The notes: a model not told the origin generated them from the letters alone. A stretch of DNA of 64,000 bases from Candidatus Geothrix odensensis (GCA_016714685.1 JADKCH010000007.1:1-64000); one strand, 5' to 3'; positions 51,333 through 60,493 are shown, counted from the stretch's first letter. Program-made: numbers and translations.

Positions 51333-53288
51333 CTAGGCCGGCTGGGGCGAGGGTTCGCCGGGGATGTCGGTTTGCGGGGGCTGGCCCAGGTAGGCCTCCA
51401 CCACCTTGGGATGGCGCTTCACCTCGTCGGGCGTGCCCTCGGCGATGACCTTGCCGCCATCCAGCACGGTCACGGTATCGCAGAGCTCGCTCACCACGTC
51501 CATGTGGTGCTCGATGAGGAGGATGCTGATGCCGCGCAGGTGAACCCTCTTGATGATCTCGATGAGCTGGACCACATCCGGGTGGGCCAGACCCGCGGCG
51601 GGCTCGTCCAGGATGAGCAGATCGGGCTTGCGGGCCAGGGCCCGGGCGACTTCCAGGAAGCGCTGGGCGCCGTAGGTCAGGTCCTTGGCCTTGGTGAGGG
51701 CCTGGTCCTTCAGGCCGATGCGGTCCAGCAGGCAGAGGGCGTCGGCCTGGGCCTGGCGCTCCTCCTTGCGGGCCAGGCCCAGCAGCACCAGGGGCAGGGG
51801 GCTGCGGTAGACGCCCTTGAGCGCCACCATGACGTTCTCCAGGGCCGTGAGCTCGGCGAAGAGCTGGAGGTTCTGGAAGGTCCGCGCCACGCCGGACTTG
51901 GACACCTGGTAGAGGCTGCCGGAGGGCAGGGCCGCGCCCCGGAGCAGGATGCGGCCGGTGCTGGGTGTGTAGAGCCCGGAGATGACGTTCACCACGGTGC
52001 TCTTGCCCGAGCCGTTGGGCCCGATGAGGCCGTGGATGGCGCCGGACTTGATCGTCATGGACAAACCGTCCACGGCCTTCACGCCGCCGAAGTACCGCTT
52101 GAGGTCCTCGATCACCAGCAGGGGCGCGCCATCGGCGCTGCGTGGGGGCAGGATGGCCTCGATGTCCGAGGGCTCTGGCAGGGGTGCGTGGGGCACGCGG
52201 AACAGCTTTGCCAGGAAGATCGACAGGAAACCCATGAGGCCTTCGGGGAGCCCCACCACCACGGAGAAGAGCATCAGGGCGAAGATGGCCTTGCGCCAGT
52301 CCTCGGTGTTCTCCACGAAGAGGCCGCCCACCACCAGGAGGCCCATGGCCACCACCGGGGCCAGAGCCTGGAAGGGCCGCGTGGTCTTCTTCACCAGCCC
52401 CTGCAGTCCTGCGGCCAGGGCCATGGCGAAGCCCAGGCCCGAGAAGACCTGGAAGAGGAGGCGGTTCGACAGCAGGTTGGGCAGCAGCACGATGACCGTG
52501 GCGCCCACGAAGGCGCCCCACAGGCTCTTGCGGCCGCCCAGCACCACGCCCAGGAGCAGGATGATCATCAGGTCGTAGGTGAAGCTCTGGGGCTGCAGGT
52601 ACTGGAAGTTGAAGGCGTAGAGCCCGCCCGCCAGGCCGCCGAGGCTCGAGCCCAGGGCGAAGGCGGCCACCTTGTGGCGGTAGGTGCCCACGCCCATGGC
52701 GTCCGTGGCGATGGGGCTGTCGCGCAGGGCCTCGAAGGCGCGGCCCCACTGGGAGGCCAGCAGGTTCCGCATCAGGATCCAGACCACAGCCAGCAGGGTC
52801 AGGCAGAGCCAGAAGAAGAGCGGCGGCGTCAGCGCGTGGCCGAACACGGGCGGCCGGTTCAGGCTCAGGCCCTGGGCGCCTCCGGTGAGGTGTTCCAGTT
52901 CGTTCAGGGCGGTGGTGGCGAGGGCCGCGAAGCTGAGGGTGGCCAGGGCGAACTGGGGACCTTCCAGGCGCAGCGCGGGCAGGGCCAGCAGGCCCCCCAG
53001 CACCAGGCCCACGATCATGGCGGCCAGCAGGGCGGGGCCCATGCCCAGGCCGAACGTGGTGACGGCGAGTCCAGCCGCGTAGGCGCCCAGGCCCAGGAAG
53101 GCCACGTGGGCGAGGTTCACCTGGCCCAGGTAGCCCACGGTGACATCCAGGCCGATGAGCAGGATCCCATAGATGGCCAGCAGGGTAAGCAGGCCCAGGG
53201 CGTAGGGATTCACCACCAGGAGCGGGATGGTGGCGAGGAAGGCGAAGACGATGAGCTCGGCGCCGCGCAGGAGGAGAATTCGCTTCAT
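51333..53288 (-). CDS. Branched-chain amino acid ABC transporter permease-ATPase fusion (LivM-LivG)
   Basis: 651 aa. Residues about 1-330 form a LivM permease (LLIGLDVTVGYLGQVNLAHV, RLEGPQFALATLSFAAL; 8-10 helices), followed by further hydrophobic segments to about 375. Residues about 400-640 form a LivG ATPase (Walker A GPNGSGKST, VARTFQNLQLF, signature LTYGAQRFLEVARALARKPD, Walker B LLILDEPAAGL). In E. coli these are separate livM and livG genes. The signature LTYGAQR departs slightly from LSYGQQR. Membrane component of the Liv importer. Confidence 0.95.
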   Translation of the reverse strand: MKRILLLRGAELIVFAFLATIPLLVVNPYALGLLTLLAIYGILLIGLDVTVGYLGQVNLAHVAFLGLGAYAAGLAVTTFGLGMGPALLAAMIVGLVLGGLLALPALRLEGPQFALATLSFAALATTALNELEHLTGGAQGLSLNRPPVFGHALTPPLFFWLCLTLLAVVWILMRNLLASQWGRAFEALRDSPIATDAMGVGTYRHKVAAFALGSSLGGLAGGLYAFNFQYLQPQSFTYDLMIILLLGVVLGGRKSLWGAFVGATVIVLLPNLLSNRLLFQVFSGLGFAMALAAGLQGLVKKTTRPFQALAPVVAMGLLVVGGLFVENTEDWRKAIFALMLFSVVVGLPEGLMGFLSIFLAKLFRVPHAPLPEPSDIEAILPPRSADGAPLLVIEDLKRYFGGVKAVDGLSMTIKSGAIHGLIGPNGSGKSTVVNVISGLYTPSTGRILLRGAALPSGSLYQVSKSGVARTFQNLQLFAELTALENVMVALKGVYRSPLPLVLLGLARKEERQAQADALCLLDRIGLKDQALTKAKDLTYGAQRFLEVARALARKPDLLILDEPAAGLAHPDVVQLIEIIKRVHLRGISILLIEHHMDVVSELCDTVTVLDGGKVIAEGTPDEVKRHPKVVEAYLGQPPQTDIPGEPSPQPA

Positions 53289-53289
53289 C

Positions 53290-54168
53290 TCACACCTTCC
53301 GGATGGTGGCTTTGCCGAACACGCCCGTGGGCCGCACGGCCAGGGCGAGGATCAGCAGGACCAGGCCCGGCGCCTCGCGCCAGCCGCTGCCCAGGTAGAA
53401 GCTGGCCAGGCTCTCCAGGGCCCCCAGGAACATGCCGATCAGCACCACGCCGAAACCCGAGTCCAGGCCCGCCACCACGGCCACGGAGAAGGCCTTGAGG
53501 ATAAGGGCGGAGGCCATCGTCGGTCCCACGGTGGTGATGGGGGAGACCAGGATGCCCGCCAGGGCCGCCACGGAGCCGGAAAGGGCGTAGGAGAGCATGA
53601 CGGTGCGGGTGGCGGAGATGCCCATGAGCTCCGCGGCATCGCGGTCCGCGGACACGGCCTCGAAGGCCTTGCCGAGCAGGGTGCGGCGCTTGAACAGCTC
53701 GATGGCGCCCATGATGGCCAGCACGCCCACGGCCACGGACAGCTCGAGCCGGGTGACGTCCACGCCCAGGACGTGGATGGGATCGGCGGAGATCGGCGTG
53801 GGGAAGGGACGGTCGTCCCGGCCCCAGACGTTCTCGGCGGCGGAGAAGAAGAAGAGGCCGATGATGATCGTGAGCAGGATCCAGCCCTCGCCCTTCTGTT
53901 CCAGCGCCAGTCGCACGCCCGCGCGCTCCACCACCAGTCCCATGATGGCGCCGAAGAGCAGGCCGCCGGGGATCATGGCCCAGTAGGGCACGCCGAGGTT
54001 GAGCAGCGTGAGGCTGAAGAAGGCCGAGACCATCACCAGCTCGCCCTGGCCGAAGTTGATGCTCTTGCTGGTGGCGAAAGTCAGCTGGAAACCGTAGGCG
54101 ATGAGGGCGTAGACCAGCCCCATCAGCGCGCCGCTGACGGCCATCTGCCCAATGATCGATGCGTTCAT
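53290..54168 (-). CDS. livH: Branched-chain amino acid ABC transporter permease LivH
   Basis: 292 aa, about 8 membrane helices. LivH signatures: GALMGLVYALIAYGFQLTFA, SINFGQGELVMVSAFFSLTL, and AAVAGLDS-type VVAGLDSGFGVVLIGMFLGA. The stop lies directly next to the LivM-LivG start. It pairs with the LivM half to form the membrane channel. Confidence 0.95.
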   Translation of the reverse strand: MNASIIGQMAVSGALMGLVYALIAYGFQLTFATSKSINFGQGELVMVSAFFSLTLLNLGVPYWAMIPGGLLFGAIMGLVVERAGVRLALEQKGEGWILLTIIIGLFFFSAAENVWGRDDRPFPTPISADPIHVLGVDVTRLELSVAVGVLAIMGAIELFKRRTLLGKAFEAVSADRDAAELMGISATRTVMLSYALSGSVAALAGILVSPITTVGPTMASALILKAFSVAVVAGLDSGFGVVLIGMFLGALESLASFYLGSGWREAPGLVLLILALAVRPTGVFGKATIRKV

Positions 54169-54185
54169 GCGCGGCCTGTTCAGGG

Positions 54186-54210
54186 AAAAAGCGGGGGGCC
54201 GAAGCCCCCC
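54186..54210 (-). terminator. Terminator-like hairpin between livJ and livH
   Basis: Minus strand GGGGGGC-TTCG-GCCCCCC (54193-54210) followed by GCTTTTTC. It lies after the substrate-binding-protein stop inside the operon, so it would allow the binding protein to be made in excess over the transporter. Confidence 0.8.
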
Positions 54211-54229
54211 GGGTGCACGGGTTGGGATG

Positions 54230-55483
54230 CTACTTCTTCTTGCCCTTGACCTTGGCGGGCGTGGCGGTCATGGCCGACTTGCGGAGGCGTTCCCGGTCGG
54301 CGTCATTGCCGAAGACCACGCGGCCGTCCTTCACCATCCCCATGACCGTCTGCTCGCGGCGGAAGGCCTCGTGGGTGGTGACGTCGGCGGGGTCCCACTT
54401 GGTGTAGGGGTGGTTCCAGGTGGCGATGACGCCCTGCACCGGCTCCTTCAGGTCCTCCAGGGCCTCCTTGACCTTCCTGGTGTCGGTGCTGCCGGCCTGC
54501 TTCACGGCGGCGGCCATGAGGTAGACGGCGTCATAGCCCTGGGCGGCGGCCACGGGGGAGGGGATGCGGCCCACCTTGAACGTCTTGTGGTAGCCCTCGA
54601 TGAAGCTCTTGGCCTTGGGCGTGATGGGCTCCTCGATGAAGGTCTGCGGCATGAGGGTGCCGTTGCCGTTCTTGCCGGCATTGTCGATGTAGTTGGACAT
54701 GGACAGCGTCCAGCCGCCGATGAGGGGCACCTTCATGCCGATCTTGGCCATGCCGTTGGACACGGCGGCCAGCTCGGGCCCGATGCCCCAGATGAGGATC
54801 GCCTGGGCGCCCGCGGACTTGGCCCGCAGCAGCTGCGCGGTCATGTCCTTGTCGCCGATGTTGAACTTCTCCTGGGCCACGACCTGCAGCTTGTCGCCCT
54901 GCTTCTTGATCTGGTCCAGCATGTCGTCGCGGCCGGAGACGCCGTAGTTGGTGGAATCGAAGACCACGGCCACCTTGGTGAACTTGCGGTTGATGGCCTC
55001 CTCCACCACCATGGCGGCCTGAATGCCATCGTGGGCGGCGAAGCGGAAGATCGAGTTGTCCTTCACGCCGGCCTTGCTCCACTGCGTCATGGAGGCCGAG
55101 CCCGCGGCGGGGCAGATGATCTTGGTGATGCCCTTCTCCTGCAGGTGCTTGTCGCCGGCCATGCAGACGCCGGTGTTCACGGTGCCGATGACGCCCGTCA
55201 GGTCGCTCATGGCGGCCAGCTCCTGGGCGATGAGGGCGCCGCGCTCGTTCTTGGCTTCGTCATCGCGCTCGATGATCTCGATCTTCATTTTCTTGGCACC
55301 CACCTGGATGCCGCCGGCGGCGTTGATCTCGGCGATGGCGAGCTTGGAGCCGTCCCGGGCGGAGGTGCCCATGGGAGCGGAGCCGCCGCTGAAGGGCCCG
55401 GTGAGGGCGATCTTCACCGTGTCCCCGGCCGTGAGGCCGAGGGCCGTGAGCAAGAGCGATCCCTGGACGATCTGCTTGAACAT
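54230..55483 (-). CDS. livJ: Branched-chain amino acid ABC transporter substrate-binding protein
   Basis: 417 aa with a signal peptide (about 1-22). Periplasmic-binding-protein type I fold: VKIALTGPFSGGSAPMGTSA at the start, IEIIERDDEAKNERGALIAQ, VFDSTNYGVSGRDDMLDQIK and VYLMAAAVKQAGSTDTRKVK later. A Lys-rich C-terminus is present. First gene of the liv operon; a hairpin separates it from livH. Ligand may be branched-chain or other hydrophobic amino acids. Confidence 0.92.
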   Translation of the reverse strand: MFKQIVQGSLLLTALGLTAGDTVKIALTGPFSGGSAPMGTSARDGSKLAIAEINAAGGIQVGAKKMKIEIIERDDEAKNERGALIAQELAAMSDLTGVIGTVNTGVCMAGDKHLQEKGITKIICPAAGSASMTQWSKAGVKDNSIFRFAAHDGIQAAMVVEEAINRKFTKVAVVFDSTNYGVSGRDDMLDQIKKQGDKLQVVAQEKFNIGDKDMTAQLLRAKSAGAQAILIWGIGPELAAVSNGMAKIGMKVPLIGGWTLSMSNYIDNAGKNGNGTLMPQTFIEEPITPKAKSFIEGYHKTFKVGRIPSPVAAAQGYDAVYLMAAAVKQAGSTDTRKVKEALEDLKEPVQGVIATWNHPYTKWDPADVTTHEAFRREQTVMGMVKDGRVVFGNDADRERLRKSAMTATPAKVKGKKK

Positions 55484-55586
55484 GCTGTCCTCCTCAGAGG
55501 CGATGGATTGGGTGGATGGATGGGCGCAAGCATAGCCCTACTAGGCCGTCCCGGGAAGGTGGGCCTGTTCCTTCCAACCTTCGGAA

Positions 55587-56606
55587 TCAGATCAATTGGG
55601 CCAGCACCCAGGCAAGGAGGGACTCGCCGCCGGCCACCCGCTGCTCCGCCACGAGCAGCGGCAGGTCCAGCACCTGTGCATGGTCGGGGCCGAGCTTCAC
55701 TGCGTCCTTCTCGGTGCAGACCAGCCAGCCGGCGCCTTCGGCTCGGGCCTGCGCCTGCAGCTGGCGCAGGTCTGCCGGCGATGGCCCCCGGTGATCCGGG
55801 AAGCTGCGCGAGCCGGTCCACCCATGGCCGGCCAGCAGCAGGTCGGCGTAGAAGGCCTCGGGGTGGCCCAGCCCGCACCAGGCGTAGGCTGGGCCCTCGA
55901 CCTGGGCTGCCGGCAGTTCTGCCGGCCAGCGGCGCAGGCCACCCAGGGCGAAGTCCACCCAGAAGATGGGGCCGCCCGAGCCATGGCGGGCCCACCAGGC
56001 CTCCACCTCGGAACGGTCCTTCACCCGTGCAGCGCGGGTGACCACCAGGGCCTGGGCCCGCCGGGCGCTGTCCATGGGCTCGCGCAGGTCGCCCAGGGGC
56101 AGCATCCTCCCGTCCCCCCAAAGGCGCACGCCATCGAGCACGAGGAGGTCGAGGTCGCGGTGGAGGGCCCTGTGCTGGAAGCCGTCGTCCAGCAGCAGGC
56201 AGCGGAGCTCCGGTCGCTGGGCCAATGCCCGCAGGGCCGCCGCGTGGCGCTGGCGGCCCACCACCACGCGGCGGGCGCCCAGGCGTCGGGCCATGAGGAG
56301 AGGTTCGTCACCGGTCTGCCGGGGATCGGAGTCAGCCTCCACGCTCATGGGGTCCACGGTCCGCCGCCCGCCGTAGCCCCGGGACAGCACGGCGTTGCTC
56401 CAGCCCGCGGCCTCCAACCCCTCGGCCAGGAACAGGGTGAGGGGCGTCTTGCCGGTGCCCCCGGCGCTGAGGTTGCCGATGGAGATCACGGGCACCGCAG
56501 CGCGGGCGGCGCGCTCGGGATGGGCGTCGAAGCCCCGGTTCCGGGCGCGCACCACGGCCCCGTAGAGGGGCGCCAATGGGGCGGCGAGGAGGCGCAGGAG
56601 GGACAT
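55587..56606 (-). CDS. lpxK: Tetraacyldisaccharide 4'-kinase LpxK
   Basis: 339 aa. Walker A ISIGNLSAGGTGKTPLTLFL, then LSRGYGGRRTVDP, GDEPLLMARRL and LLDDGFQHRALHRDLDLLVL, all LpxK motifs. Phosphorylates the 4' position of the lipid A disaccharide at the inner membrane, showing that this organism makes lipid A. Upstream of the liv operon on the same strand, 103 bp away. Confidence 0.95.
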   Translation of the reverse strand: MSLLRLLAAPLAPLYGAVVRARNRGFDAHPERAARAAVPVISIGNLSAGGTGKTPLTLFLAEGLEAAGWSNAVLSRGYGGRRTVDPMSVEADSDPRQTGDEPLLMARRLGARRVVVGRQRHAAALRALAQRPELRCLLLDDGFQHRALHRDLDLLVLDGVRLWGDGRMLPLGDLREPMDSARRAQALVVTRAARVKDRSEVEAWWARHGSGGPIFWVDFALGGLRRWPAELPAAQVEGPAYAWCGLGHPEAFYADLLLAGHGWTGSRSFPDHRGPSPADLRQLQAQARAEGAGWLVCTEKDAVKLGPDHAQVLDLPLLVAEQRVAGGESLLAWVLAQLI

Positions 56607-56719
56607 GCACCCAGGGTAGCGGAGCTCGGCGGCTGGAATGGATTTCGTCCCCGACCTTGCGGGGAGGTTTCCATCCGGCCCTGGCCCTGGGTTAAGCTAG
56701 GGGCCTCCCCGGGACCTGC

Positions 56720-57442
56720 ATGGCTGAACCCAGCTTCATCGACCAAAGCAAGCTGCGCTTCCGCGAAGGCGAGTTGATCTTCCGCAAGGGGGAGATGGCC
56801 CAGCAGATGTACATCATCCTGTCGGGCAAGGTGCGGTTGTATGTCTCAGAGGAGGCGCAGGGGGAGTGGGCGGAGGAGCTCGCCAAGGGGGATTTCTTCG
56901 GGGAGGGCAGCCTGCTCGAGGCGCTGCCGCGCCAGCACACGGCCCTGGCCCTGGAGGACTCGGATCTCATCGCCATCAACCGCGGCACCTTCATGCGGAT
57001 GATCCGGCAGAACCCTGAAGTCTCCGTGAAGATGATGCAGCGCCTGGCCCAGCGGCACCGCGAGGTCGGCGAGCGACTGGAATCCATGGACGCCAACCGC
57101 CCCGCCAAGGCCGTCACGGCGCCCGTGGCCAACCTGGTGTCGGTGCTGAGCGGCAAGCCCCACCCGATCCTCTCTCACGGCTCGCTCATCGGGCGCTTCG
57201 ACCCCACCACGGGCGTCCACCCCGACATCGACCTCACAGACGAGGACCACAACCTCAGCGTGTCGCGGCGCCATGCCCGCATCCTCTGCGAGCACGGCCG
57301 CTACTTCCTGCTGGAGGAACCGGGCGTCGCCAATGGCACCTTCGTGCGCGGCGAGCGCATCCAGCCGGGCGAACCGAGGGAGTTGAAGCACGGCGACCGC
57401 GTGGGGTTCGGGATGGTGGTGCTGTTCTTCGAAAAGACGTAA
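56720..57442 (+). CDS. Cyclic-nucleotide-binding domain fused to FHA domain
   Basis: 240 aa. Residues about 10-130 form a CRP-type cNMP-binding barrel (FREGELIFRKGEMAQQMYII, KGDFFGEGSLLEALPRQHTA). No DNA-binding HTH follows. Residues about 165-238 form an FHA phosphothreonine-binding domain (LIGRFDPTT, LSVSRRHARI, GVANGTFVRGERI). Cytoplasmic signalling protein linking a nucleotide signal or lipid/ion input to phosphoprotein recognition. No cognate kinase is adjacent; the closest kinase-like gene is 55 kb away. Confidence 0.9.
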   Translation: MAEPSFIDQSKLRFREGELIFRKGEMAQQMYIILSGKVRLYVSEEAQGEWAEELAKGDFFGEGSLLEALPRQHTALALEDSDLIAINRGTFMRMIRQNPEVSVKMMQRLAQRHREVGERLESMDANRPAKAVTAPVANLVSVLSGKPHPILSHGSLIGRFDPTTGVHPDIDLTDEDHNLSVSRRHARILCEHGRYFLLEEPGVANGTFVRGERIQPGEPRELKHGDRVGFGMVVLFFEKT

Positions 57443-57473
57443 CCTTCCGGCGGGCAGGAGACGGGAGGCGCTC

Positions 57474-57701
57474 ATGGGCACGGATCTGCTGGTCGAGTTG
57501 TGGCGGGATGAACACGGCGTCATCCGCGAGCTGGTGCAGTTCGGGCTGGATGAGGTGGGCGGCGCCTGCATCATCCGCGAGCGCAACAGCCTGGATGCGC
57601 TGGACGGCGATGGGAACGAGGGCGACATGGTCATCGCCCGCTTCGGGGATCCCGAGGACGCCCGGGATTTTCTCCTGGATGAGGGGTTCGAGCCCCTATG
57701 A
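57474..57701 (+). CDS. Small acidic hypothetical protein
   Basis: 75 aa, Asp/Glu rich, behind GGGAGG. Alpha/beta, contains LVELWRDEHGVIRELVQFGL and DARDFLLDEGFEPL. No family recognised. It lies 31 bp downstream of the cNMP-FHA gene and 25 bp upstream of the DUF1569 gene, so the three may be cotranscribed. Confidence 0.7.
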   Translation: MGTDLLVELWRDEHGVIRELVQFGLDEVGGACIIRERNSLDALDGDGNEGDMVIARFGDPEDARDFLLDEGFEPL

Positions 57702-57726
57702 CCATGCGCAAACCTGGAGGTGGTCG

Positions 57727-58176
57727 ATGAAGTCCCTGTTCAACCCGGGAGACCGGGACACGTTGGCCCAGCGCCTCTCGGAGCTGGAGCCGACCGCCCA
57801 GCGGCAGTGGGGGAAGATGGATTCCGCCCAGATGCTGAGGCACTGCGCCATCTCCCTGGGAGACGCGCTGGGCGAGCGCCCTGTGAAGCAGGCCTTCCTC
57901 GGGAAGCTGATCACCCCTCTCATCCGGGGCCAGATCTTCGGAGACAAGCCCTTTGGCCGCAACGCCCCCACCGATCCCACTTACGTGATCAAGGATTCGC
58001 CGGACTTCGATGCCGAGCGCGCCCGCCTGGCCACCCTCATCGACCGCGTGGTCCAGCGCGGCACCGCGAAGACCGAGGGCATGATCCATCCCTTCTTCGG
58101 CCGCCTCAGCGGCGAGCAGTGGGGACGCCTGATCTACAAGCACTTCGACCATCACTTGAGGCAATTCGGCGTTTGA
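57727..58176 (+). CDS. DUF1569 domain protein
   Basis: 149 aa. DUF1569 (DinB-like four-helix bundle) pattern: QRQWGKMDSAQMLRHCAISL, HPFFGRLSGEQWGRLIYKHF, DHHLRQFGV at the C-terminus with conserved His residues that could bind metal. Function unknown, possibly related to bacillithiol- or DinB-type transferases. Followed by a strong terminator. Confidence 0.85.
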   Translation: MKSLFNPGDRDTLAQRLSELEPTAQRQWGKMDSAQMLRHCAISLGDALGERPVKQAFLGKLITPLIRGQIFGDKPFGRNAPTDPTYVIKDSPDFDAERARLATLIDRVVQRGTAKTEGMIHPFFGRLSGEQWGRLIYKHFDHHLRQFGV

Positions 58177-58190
58177 GCCTTCTCTCATCT

Positions 58191-58222
58191 GCAAAAGGCC
58201 CGGCGACTGCCGGGCCTTTTGC
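58191..58222 (+). terminator. Terminator after the DUF1569 gene
   Basis: Perfect 14-bp stem GCAAAAGGCCCGGC (58191-58204) / GCCGGGCCTTTTGC (58209-58222), loop GACT. Symmetric A/T ends allow function on both strands. Confidence 0.85.
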
Positions 58223-58237
58223 AGCAGGCGACAACAG

Positions 58238-58411
58238 CTAGTTGGAACCGATGCCCATGGCCCTTCCGGTATTCCTCCGGGATGCGCGAGACGCCGACCC
58301 CGCGTGGTCCGGTGGCGTTCTCGTCCTCACCCCAACACGCGGATCGACCTGCCCATCGCCAAGCTGGCGGCCTTGGTGAGTTCGGGGACCACTTCGAACA
58401 GGTCGCCGACG
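58238..58411 (-). pseudogene. etfA: Partial duplicate of the etfA 3' end, split by a 106-bp insert
   Basis: 58238-58260 and 58367-58411 together reproduce the last ~70 bp of etfA (58574-58646), including the stop codon, nearly without change. A 106-bp unrelated sequence (58261-58366) splits the copy. GCCCATGG before and GCCCATCG near the end of the insert form imperfect direct repeats, as expected of an insertion. Confidence 0.8.
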
Positions 58412-58570
58412 GAGGCTCCATCTCCACGACCCCGCGAAGCGGGGAGTGGGAGGACAGCGTGGGGCGCTGTCCGATAGATGGAGGGTAGCTCCGTCCGTGA
58501 AGGCAAGCCAAAGGCGCCGCCTGAACGGCAGCGCCCGGCGAATGCCGGGCGCGCACGGAGCAAGGGATCG
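58411..58570. repeat. Structured repeat element between the etfA copy and etfA
   Basis: 58411-58484 shares its outline with the repeat inside dnaE2 (12899-12964). It contains CCCCGC-GAA-GCGGGG, GACAGCG/CGCTGTC, and further on GCTCCGT...ACGGAGC enclosing GCGCCCGGC-GAAT-GCCGGGCGC. Four or more hairpins in 160 bp. No gene seen in 58223-58573. Confidence 0.65.
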
Positions 58571-58573
58571 TGG

Positions 58574-59545
58574 TTAGTTGGAACCGATGCCCATGGACTT
58601 GGCGGCCTTGGTGAGTTCGGGGACCACTTCGAACAGGTCGCCGACGATCCCGTAGTTCGCCAGCTTGAAGATGGGTGCTTCGGGATCCTTGTTGATGGCG
58701 ACGATGAACTTCGAGCCGCTCATGCCGGCGATGTGCTGGATGGCGCCGCTGATGCCGCACGCGATGTAGAGGGTGGGGCTCACGACCTTGCCGGTCTGGC
58801 CCACCTGCATGCTGTGGGGCAGGCCCCAGCCCGCGTCCACGGCGGCCCGGGAGGCGCCCACGACACCGCCGATGGCGTCGGCCAGCTCTTCGAGGATCTT
58901 GAAGTTGGCGCCGTCCTTCATGCCACGGCCACCGCTCACGATGACGTTGGCCTCGGCGAGATCCACCTTGCCGCTGGCCTTGGCGAGGATCTCCTTCACC
59001 ACGGACTTGAAGTCCCCGGCGGGAGCGGTGAGGGTTTCCATCGTGCCGGCGCCGGCCTTCTCGGCGGCGGCGAACACATTGGGTCGGGTGGTGGCCACCT
59101 GGACGGCGCTGGCGAAGCTGGTGGTGGCGAAGGCCTTCCCGGCGTAGACGGGGCGCAGGGCCTGGAGTTTGCCGTCCACCATGGAGAGTCCGGTGACGTC
59201 CGATGCGTAGCCGGCGCCCAGGCGGGCGGCGGCCCGGGGAGCCACGTCCTTGCCTACGGCAGTGGCGGCGGCGAGCAGCACGGTGGCGCCCTTGGCCTTC
59301 ATGGCCTCGGCGATGACAGTGGCGTAGGCGTCGCTGGAGTAGGAGGTGAGCGAAGCGCCTTCGGCGGTGAGGATCACATCGGCGCCGTACTTGGCGGCCT
59401 CGGCGGCCCCCGAGCAGAAGGCGCCGGCGAAGAGCGCGCCCAGCTTCCGACCCGCGGCGTCGGCCAGGCGGCGGCCCTCGCTGAGGGCTTCGGCGCTGGG
59501 CTTGCGGATCTGGCCATCCTTCAGTTCACAGAACACGAGAATCAT
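58574..59545 (-). CDS. etfA: Electron transfer flavoprotein alpha subunit
   Basis: 323 aa. EtfA signatures in the C-terminal FAD-binding domain: VSGGRGMKDGANFKILEELA, GASRAAVDAGWGLPHSMQVG, TGKVVSPTLYIACGISGAIQ, SGSKFIVAINKDPEAPIFKL. With EtfB it forms the FAD/AMP heterodimer that takes electrons from acyl-CoA dehydrogenases. It lies 38 bp downstream of etfB in the same operon. Its 3' end has been partly duplicated just downstream. Confidence 0.95.
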   Translation of the reverse strand: MILVFCELKDGQIRKPSAEALSEGRRLADAAGRKLGALFAGAFCSGAAEAAKYGADVILTAEGASLTSYSSDAYATVIAEAMKAKGATVLLAAATAVGKDVAPRAAARLGAGYASDVTGLSMVDGKLQALRPVYAGKAFATTSFASAVQVATTRPNVFAAAEKAGAGTMETLTAPAGDFKSVVKEILAKASGKVDLAEANVIVSGGRGMKDGANFKILEELADAIGGVVGASRAAVDAGWGLPHSMQVGQTGKVVSPTLYIACGISGAIQHIAGMSGSKFIVAINKDPEAPIFKLANYGIVGDLFEVVPELTKAAKSMGIGSN

Positions 59546-59583
59546 GGGGTCATCCTTTCGAATCGGAATCGGCGGGGAGCGGC

Positions 59584-60333
59584 CTAGAAGACCTTGGCTT
59601 CGTCCTTGAGGGCCTGGAGCAGGGCCTGGGCCTGGGCGGCGGCATCGCCTTCCAGCTTGCGGCCGGCGGGGCGCTCGGGTGGCAGGGCCAGGGCGATGGT
59701 CTGGGTGCCGACCGTCGCGGGCACGGCGTCCACTTCCTCGATGGTCTTCTTCTTGGCGGCCATGATGCCCTTGAGGCTGGCATAGCGGGGCTCGTTGAGG
59801 CCCTTCTGGGCCGTGATCACGGCGGGCAGGCGGCCCTCCACGATCTCGGAGCCGCCCTCGATCTCGCGCTCGGCCTTGAAGGTGCCCTCGCCCAGCTCCA
59901 GCATCACGATCACGTTGGCCTGGGCGATGCCCAGCAGCTCCGCGAGCATCGGTCCCATGGCGGCGTTGTCGCCGCCCAGGCCCTTGTTGCCGCAGAGGAT
60001 CAAGTCGAAGCCCTTGTCCTTGGCGTAGCCGGCGATGATCTGCGCCACCGCGAAAGCATCGCCCTGGCCATCGCCCCGGAGCAGCACCGCGCTATCGGCG
60101 CCGAGCGCCAGGGCGTTCTTCAGCACGTCCTTGGCGCTGTCGCCACCCACGGACAGGGCCACCACTTCGGCGCCCTTGCCCTCCTTGGTACGGATGGCCT
60201 CTTCCAGCGCGTACTCGTCGTAGGGGCTGGTGATCCACTTGACGTCGGCGGGATCGAGGGACCGCCCATCGGCGGCGACTTTGATTTTGGTCTCGGTGTC
60301 GGGTACCTGCTTGAGGGCGACGAGGATCTTCAT
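59584..60333 (-). CDS. etfB: Electron transfer flavoprotein beta subunit
   Basis: 249 aa from ATG 60333 (MKILVALKQVPDTETKIKVA), the family N-terminus. SPYDEYALEEAIRTKEGKGA, ILCGNKGLGGDNAAMGPMLA and EGRLPAVITAQKGLNEPRYA are EtfB motifs for AMP binding and subunit contact. Leads the etfBA operon, divergent from murG. Confidence 0.95.
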   Translation of the reverse strand: MKILVALKQVPDTETKIKVAADGRSLDPADVKWITSPYDEYALEEAIRTKEGKGAEVVALSVGGDSAKDVLKNALALGADSAVLLRGDGQGDAFAVAQIIAGYAKDKGFDLILCGNKGLGGDNAAMGPMLAELLGIAQANVIVMLELGEGTFKAEREIEGGSEIVEGRLPAVITAQKGLNEPRYASLKGIMAAKKKTIEEVDAVPATVGTQTIALALPPERPAGRKLEGDAAAQAQALLQALKDEAKVF

Positions 60334-60493
60334 GGGCGCTCCCTGATGCGTCTTGGACAGGCCGGCGGATAGCCGACCCAAAGGAAGAGTTTAGCCTGAG
60401 GAACCGCAGATCCCATCGGGGTTTCGCAGGTTTTTGGAGGCCATCACACCTGCCTCAGGGTAGGTTGGAACACTCCGGTGAGGTGGACGGTAC

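Noticed and set aside
58185..58760. 191-aa minus-strand frame between the DUF1569 gene and etfA
   Set aside because: It reads through the etfA duplicate and hairpin repeats; part is out of frame with etfA.
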